From RFSX01 sp964591455 (GTDB taxonomy: Bacteria; Bacteroidota; Bacteroidia; Chitinophagales; Saprospiraceae), in assembly GCA_964591455.1 (NCBI GenBank), contig CAZQDZ010000003.1, positions 62,001-126,000 on the forward strand: a stretch of DNA of 64,000 nt, read 5' to 3'. Below the pieces are notes generated by a model, which ran no database searches, was not told the DNA's origin, and was given only the letters and a program-made list of their open reading frames with translations. Shown piece after piece: positions 61,275 through 64,000 of the stretch. The position numbers were made by a program, and so were the translations under genes. How positions within the stretch are numbered: the stretch's first letter is position 1; each line of letters starts with the position of its first letter.

Positions 61275-64000
61275 ATGAATAACACTAAATACTTAGTTCT
61301 ACTTGTTAATCTATTCTTTTTTCAAGCTTTAATAGCTCAAAACCATCATCACAATGACCACACTCATGACCTGACTCACGAGCATGATTTGGTATCTGAC
61401 GGACACTACCTGAAAGATATAAGTCTCGATGAAGACTTTTTTCACAAGGCTATACAAAGCAGAAGCAAAACTATTACTGTCAAATATCTTAATCGAGATA
61501 TTGCTTTCGAACTACAGGAGTTTAAGTTCTATGATGGAGACATCAATCCTGTTCCAGGCATGAAAGCATTCAGGATGAGAGCTATGGATAATTCTCTATT
61601 GCAAGGAAGACTGGTGGTAAGTACTGAAGGTGTCAACTTAATGTTTCTCAATCAAGGAACAATGGTAAGACAGTATTATCAGCATACTGATAGCGGAAAA
61701 AGATATGTCGAAGAGAAAGGAATTTCCTTCAAAGATATGCCATACTCGAATTGTGGTCCATCTAGTCTAGAAAGTATACCAGGACAAGTATTAAAAGGTG
61801 AAAAGTCAGAAATTACTGAATCGCTAAATAAAAGGTTTGGTAATCATAGAAGAGTTTTTCGAGTTGCAGTAGTTACCAGTGGTGAATATTACCAGAATAA
61901 TGGTGGTAATAGTACAGCCGTAAGAGCTGCAGTGGTAGAGCAGATGATAGCTATTTCATTCATATATGAACAAGACTTGAACGTTCAGTTAATCCAGGCT
62001 AGCGGAAGTCCAAGAGCTGATTATACTGATCCTCTTTCTGATCCTTTTATTCCACAAGGAGAAAGAACAGGAATGGCTGGAAGAGAAGTCGAAGATAGGT
62101 TCAATTCTAACAGATATGATATAGGTCATTTATTCCATACACATCCTAATGGAGGTGATTGGCTTGCTAATGGAGGAGGATCAGGAGGTGTTGCTGCTTT
62201 AGGTTCTGTATGTAGAGATGGAAGTAAGGGAAACGGATGGAGTGGTAGTTTTAATAATAACACTAATGGTTTCATTAGTTTGGCGGCTCATGAATATGGC
62301 CACCAATTTGGGGCAAGACATACTTGGAATGGAGAAGGTGGTTCATGTGATGCAGGTAATATTTCACTTGCGAATACCTATGAAATGGCGAGTGGTGTGA
62401 CAGTTATGTCTTATAATGGTATTTGTGGTGCAGGTCAAAATGTATTGTCTGCAACTAACGAAGTGAGTTCAGAAGCCTTCAACTATTTTCATGTAGCTAG
62501 CTTAGTTGATATGACTAGGCATTTGGAATCAAATATTGCAGCTGATTGCAATATTGATGATTGGATATTAGATGCAAATAATGAACCAGTAGCTAATGCT
62601 GATCCTTGCGGAGCAGTATACCGCATACCTACAAGTACGCCATTTTTCTTGCGAGGAGAAGGAACGGATATAGATGGCGATACCTTGCTTTATACTTGGG
62701 AGCAGTTTGATAATGACCCTAGTGGTGGCACACAAGGTGAAATAGGTGATGAAGCTGCTATGAATAATGTAGGACCTATATTTAGATGTTATCCTCCTAA
62801 TAGAAACCCTACCAGATACTTTCCCAAAAGAGGATTGCAGCTTGAGGGTTTTAATTCTTATGAATTTGAAGTTTTGCCTAGAAGAGCAAGAAATCTAACA
62901 ATGAGATTTATTGTAAGAGACAATGCTTTTGATGGCGGTGCGATAGATTATGATGAAATTAATGTTCAAGTAGTCAGCGCTAATTTTAGAATTACTTCTC
63001 CTAATGGAGGTGAGTCATTTACTGCAGGAGAGGACATACGTGTAGAATGGGATTTAGATGGAGCAGAGAGTTTATGTGAAAGAGCCCAAATTAGAATTTC
63101 AGTAGATGGCGGAAATTCATTTCCATATATCGCGGCAGGAGATGTCGATTTCGGAAAGGGATTTGAAGATATAACAATTCCAGTAAGTGTACCTGCCTCA
63201 GATAGAATGAGATTTCAGGTAATATGTGCTGATTATGAGTGTTTTGGATTTTATGACTTTTCTAATGCAGATAGCCAACTAAGCTCACAGTGTAATAGTG
63301 TCTCTAGTGAAATGTGTAGTACAGAACCACTTATAGTAGACTTTAGAGATGGAGAACTAGACTTAGGTAATCCTATTGCAGTTGGTTTCGAGATGGTGAA
63401 CTATATCAGAGAAGTAGAACCAGTTGCGCCAACCATGTCTTTGGCTGCATTCAGTAATGCGAATAGAGATGGCTGTAATCAGAGAGGGACAGATAATCCA
63501 TTTGACCAGATAACAATAACACCAACTGAATCAGGAGTCTATCATTTTGAATTTAATGATGATGGTTCTAGAGATATAAGAGCCTACTCGATATTTGATA
63601 AAGCTACATTCAATTCTGATAATGCTTGTGAATCATTTGTAGGGTCTAATACACACTACTCTGGTAGTTCATTTATCGCAAGAAGATATATGAGAGTAGA
63701 CCTAGAAGCATGTAGGGAGTATGTATTGATTTCTCAAATAACTGCCAATAATGCTTTTAATACTGCTATTAGAACTATATATGGACCAGGTCAACTGATG
63801 GGAAGTCCACTTGAAAATGTAACCACAACATTCGTGGCAGTAAGTGCAGCTACAAACTTAATTACAGCTGTTTCAGAAAATGGAGATTTTGTAGCACTTA
63901 TTCCAGGTGAATATAGGATACATAGTGTAGTATATGATGGTGTAAATCCTGATTCATTTATAGGAGAATCCCTGTCTGGCATTACAAACATGGGTTGTAC
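61275..64000 (+). CDS. Reprolysin-like zinc metallopeptidase, secreted (partial, cut at right edge)
   Basis: At least 908 residues without a stop before the window ends. Signal peptide about 1-22 (ALIAQ). A His-rich stretch follows directly (NHHHNDHTHDLTHEHD, 23-38). A propeptide-like region precedes the catalytic domain (about 195-420) with the zinc motif HEYGHQFGARH at 339-349 and a Met-turn in TVMSYNGIC. The following region has Ig-like and strand-rich modules (ITSPNGGESFTAGEDIRVEW). Relatives of this type usually end in a T9SS sorting domain, which would lie beyond the window. It probably degrades extracellular protein. Confidence 0.9.
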   Translation, partial: MNNTKYLVLLVNLFFFQALIAQNHHHNDHTHDLTHEHDLVSDGHYLKDISLDEDFFHKAIQSRSKTITVKYLNRDIAFELQEFKFYDGDINPVPGMKAFRMRAMDNSLLQGRLVVSTEGVNLMFLNQGTMVRQYYQHTDSGKRYVEEKGISFKDMPYSNCGPSSLESIPGQVLKGEKSEITESLNKRFGNHRRVFRVAVVTSGEYYQNNGGNSTAVRAAVVEQMIAISFIYEQDLNVQLIQASGSPRADYTDPLSDPFIPQGERTGMAGREVEDRFNSNRYDIGHLFHTHPNGGDWLANGGGSGGVAALGSVCRDGSKGNGWSGSFNNNTNGFISLAAHEYGHQFGARHTWNGEGGSCDAGNISLANTYEMASGVTVMSYNGICGAGQNVLSATNEVSSEAFNYFHVASLVDMTRHLESNIAADCNIDDWILDANNEPVANADPCGAVYRIPTSTPFFLRGEGTDIDGDTLLYTWEQFDNDPSGGTQGEIGDEAAMNNVGPIFRCYPPNRNPTRYFPKRGLQLEGFNSYEFEVLPRRARNLTMRFIVRDNAFDGGAIDYDEINVQVVSANFRITSPNGGESFTAGEDIRVEWDLDGAESLCERAQIRISVDGGNSFPYIAAGDVDFGKGFEDITIPVSVPASDRMRFQVICADYECFGFYDFSNADSQLSSQCNSVSSEMCSTEPLIVDFRDGELDLGNPIAVGFEMVNYIREVEPVAPTMSLAAFSNANRDGCNQRGTDNPFDQITITPTESGVYHFEFNDDGSRDIRAYSIFDKATFNSDNACESFVGSNTHYSGSSFIARRYMRVDLEACREYVLISQITANNAFNTAIRTIYGPGQLMGSPLENVTTTFVAVSAATNLITAVSENGDFVALIPGEYRIHSVVYDGVNPDSFIGESLSGITNMGC

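Noticed and set aside
1..64000. CRISPR array, prophage, integrative element or insertion sequence
   Set aside because: No regularly spaced repeats, transposase, integrase or phage structural genes were seen on either strand.

Overview
The window reads as one AT-rich chromosomal segment of a Bacteroidota bacterium, most likely from the Saprospirales/Chitinophagales side of the phylum; this is inferred from protein features, not from a database match. The signs are type IX secretion (T9SS) C-terminal sorting domains, lineage-typical lipoproteins and TPR/outer-membrane barrel pairs, LytS/LytTR two-component proteins, almost no Shine-Dalgarno sequences, and several candidate TTTG...TAnnTTTG promoters. 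I see no rRNA, tRNA, CRISPR array, prophage, integrase or insertion sequence. Coding density is high; the only gap over 300 bp (18764-19778) holds decayed genes.

Layout. 1-8.5 kb: a lineage-specific helical protein, a helix-hairpin-helix/beta-barrel protein, a NamZ-type muramidase lipoprotein (DUF1343), an exonuclease/GIY-YIG fusion, then pyrF, a NifU-type scaffold and an Mrp ATPase. 8.6-15.4 kb: a RibF-glycosyltransferase fusion overlapping an RluA-type pseudouridine synthase, then a leftward set of ABC-F, YqgE, fabD and folE. 15.4-22.3 kb: a LytS/LytTR pair, an AtoE-type transporter, a chimeric pseudogene joining an APH-type kinase to a quinone oxidoreductase, and a large T9SS protein with dockerin-like and cohesin-like parts. 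22.4-31 kb: a second helical protein of the same type as the first gene, a photolyase, a TPR lipoprotein, small conserved proteins, a phosphoribosyltransferase, a GH26 lipoprotein and an OB-fold T9SS protein. 31-40 kb: a PAS histidine kinase, a lone type III polyketide synthase, a ctlX-yhhQ pair, hscA, a thiamine-binding-type protein, coaE and rocD. 40-57 kb: a 1010-residue TPR protein with a partner barrel, a tandem AAA+ protein with a duplicated N-terminal domain, fdx-iscX-ubiA-maf, prmA-folD-PAP2, glmM, two class V aminotransferases and ribD. 57-64 kb: a thioredoxin-like protein, a HerA-like ATPase, a NUC-type nuclease, an outer-membrane protein and a metallopeptidase cut by the right edge.

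Functional threads. Iron-sulfur biogenesis is spread over several loci (Mrp plus NifU-like, HscA, ferredoxin plus IscX, cysteine desulfurase) instead of one isc operon. Riboflavin/FAD (ribD, ribF), folate (folE, folD), nucleotide and CoA synthesis give a housekeeping backbone. CtlX and RocD could act in sequence from citrulline to ornithine to glutamate semialdehyde. Surface functions (T9SS cargo, barrels, GH26, NamZ, nuclease, metalloprotease) suggest a life degrading external polymers.

I found no complete new multi-gene system that I can defend. The items most worth a second look are the RibF-glycosyltransferase fusion with an A10 tract at the junction, the tandem AAA+ protein with its unexplained duplicated N-terminal module, the chimeric pseudogene, the exonuclease/GIY-YIG protein with a UvrC-like four-cysteine cluster, and the TPR/barrel pair.
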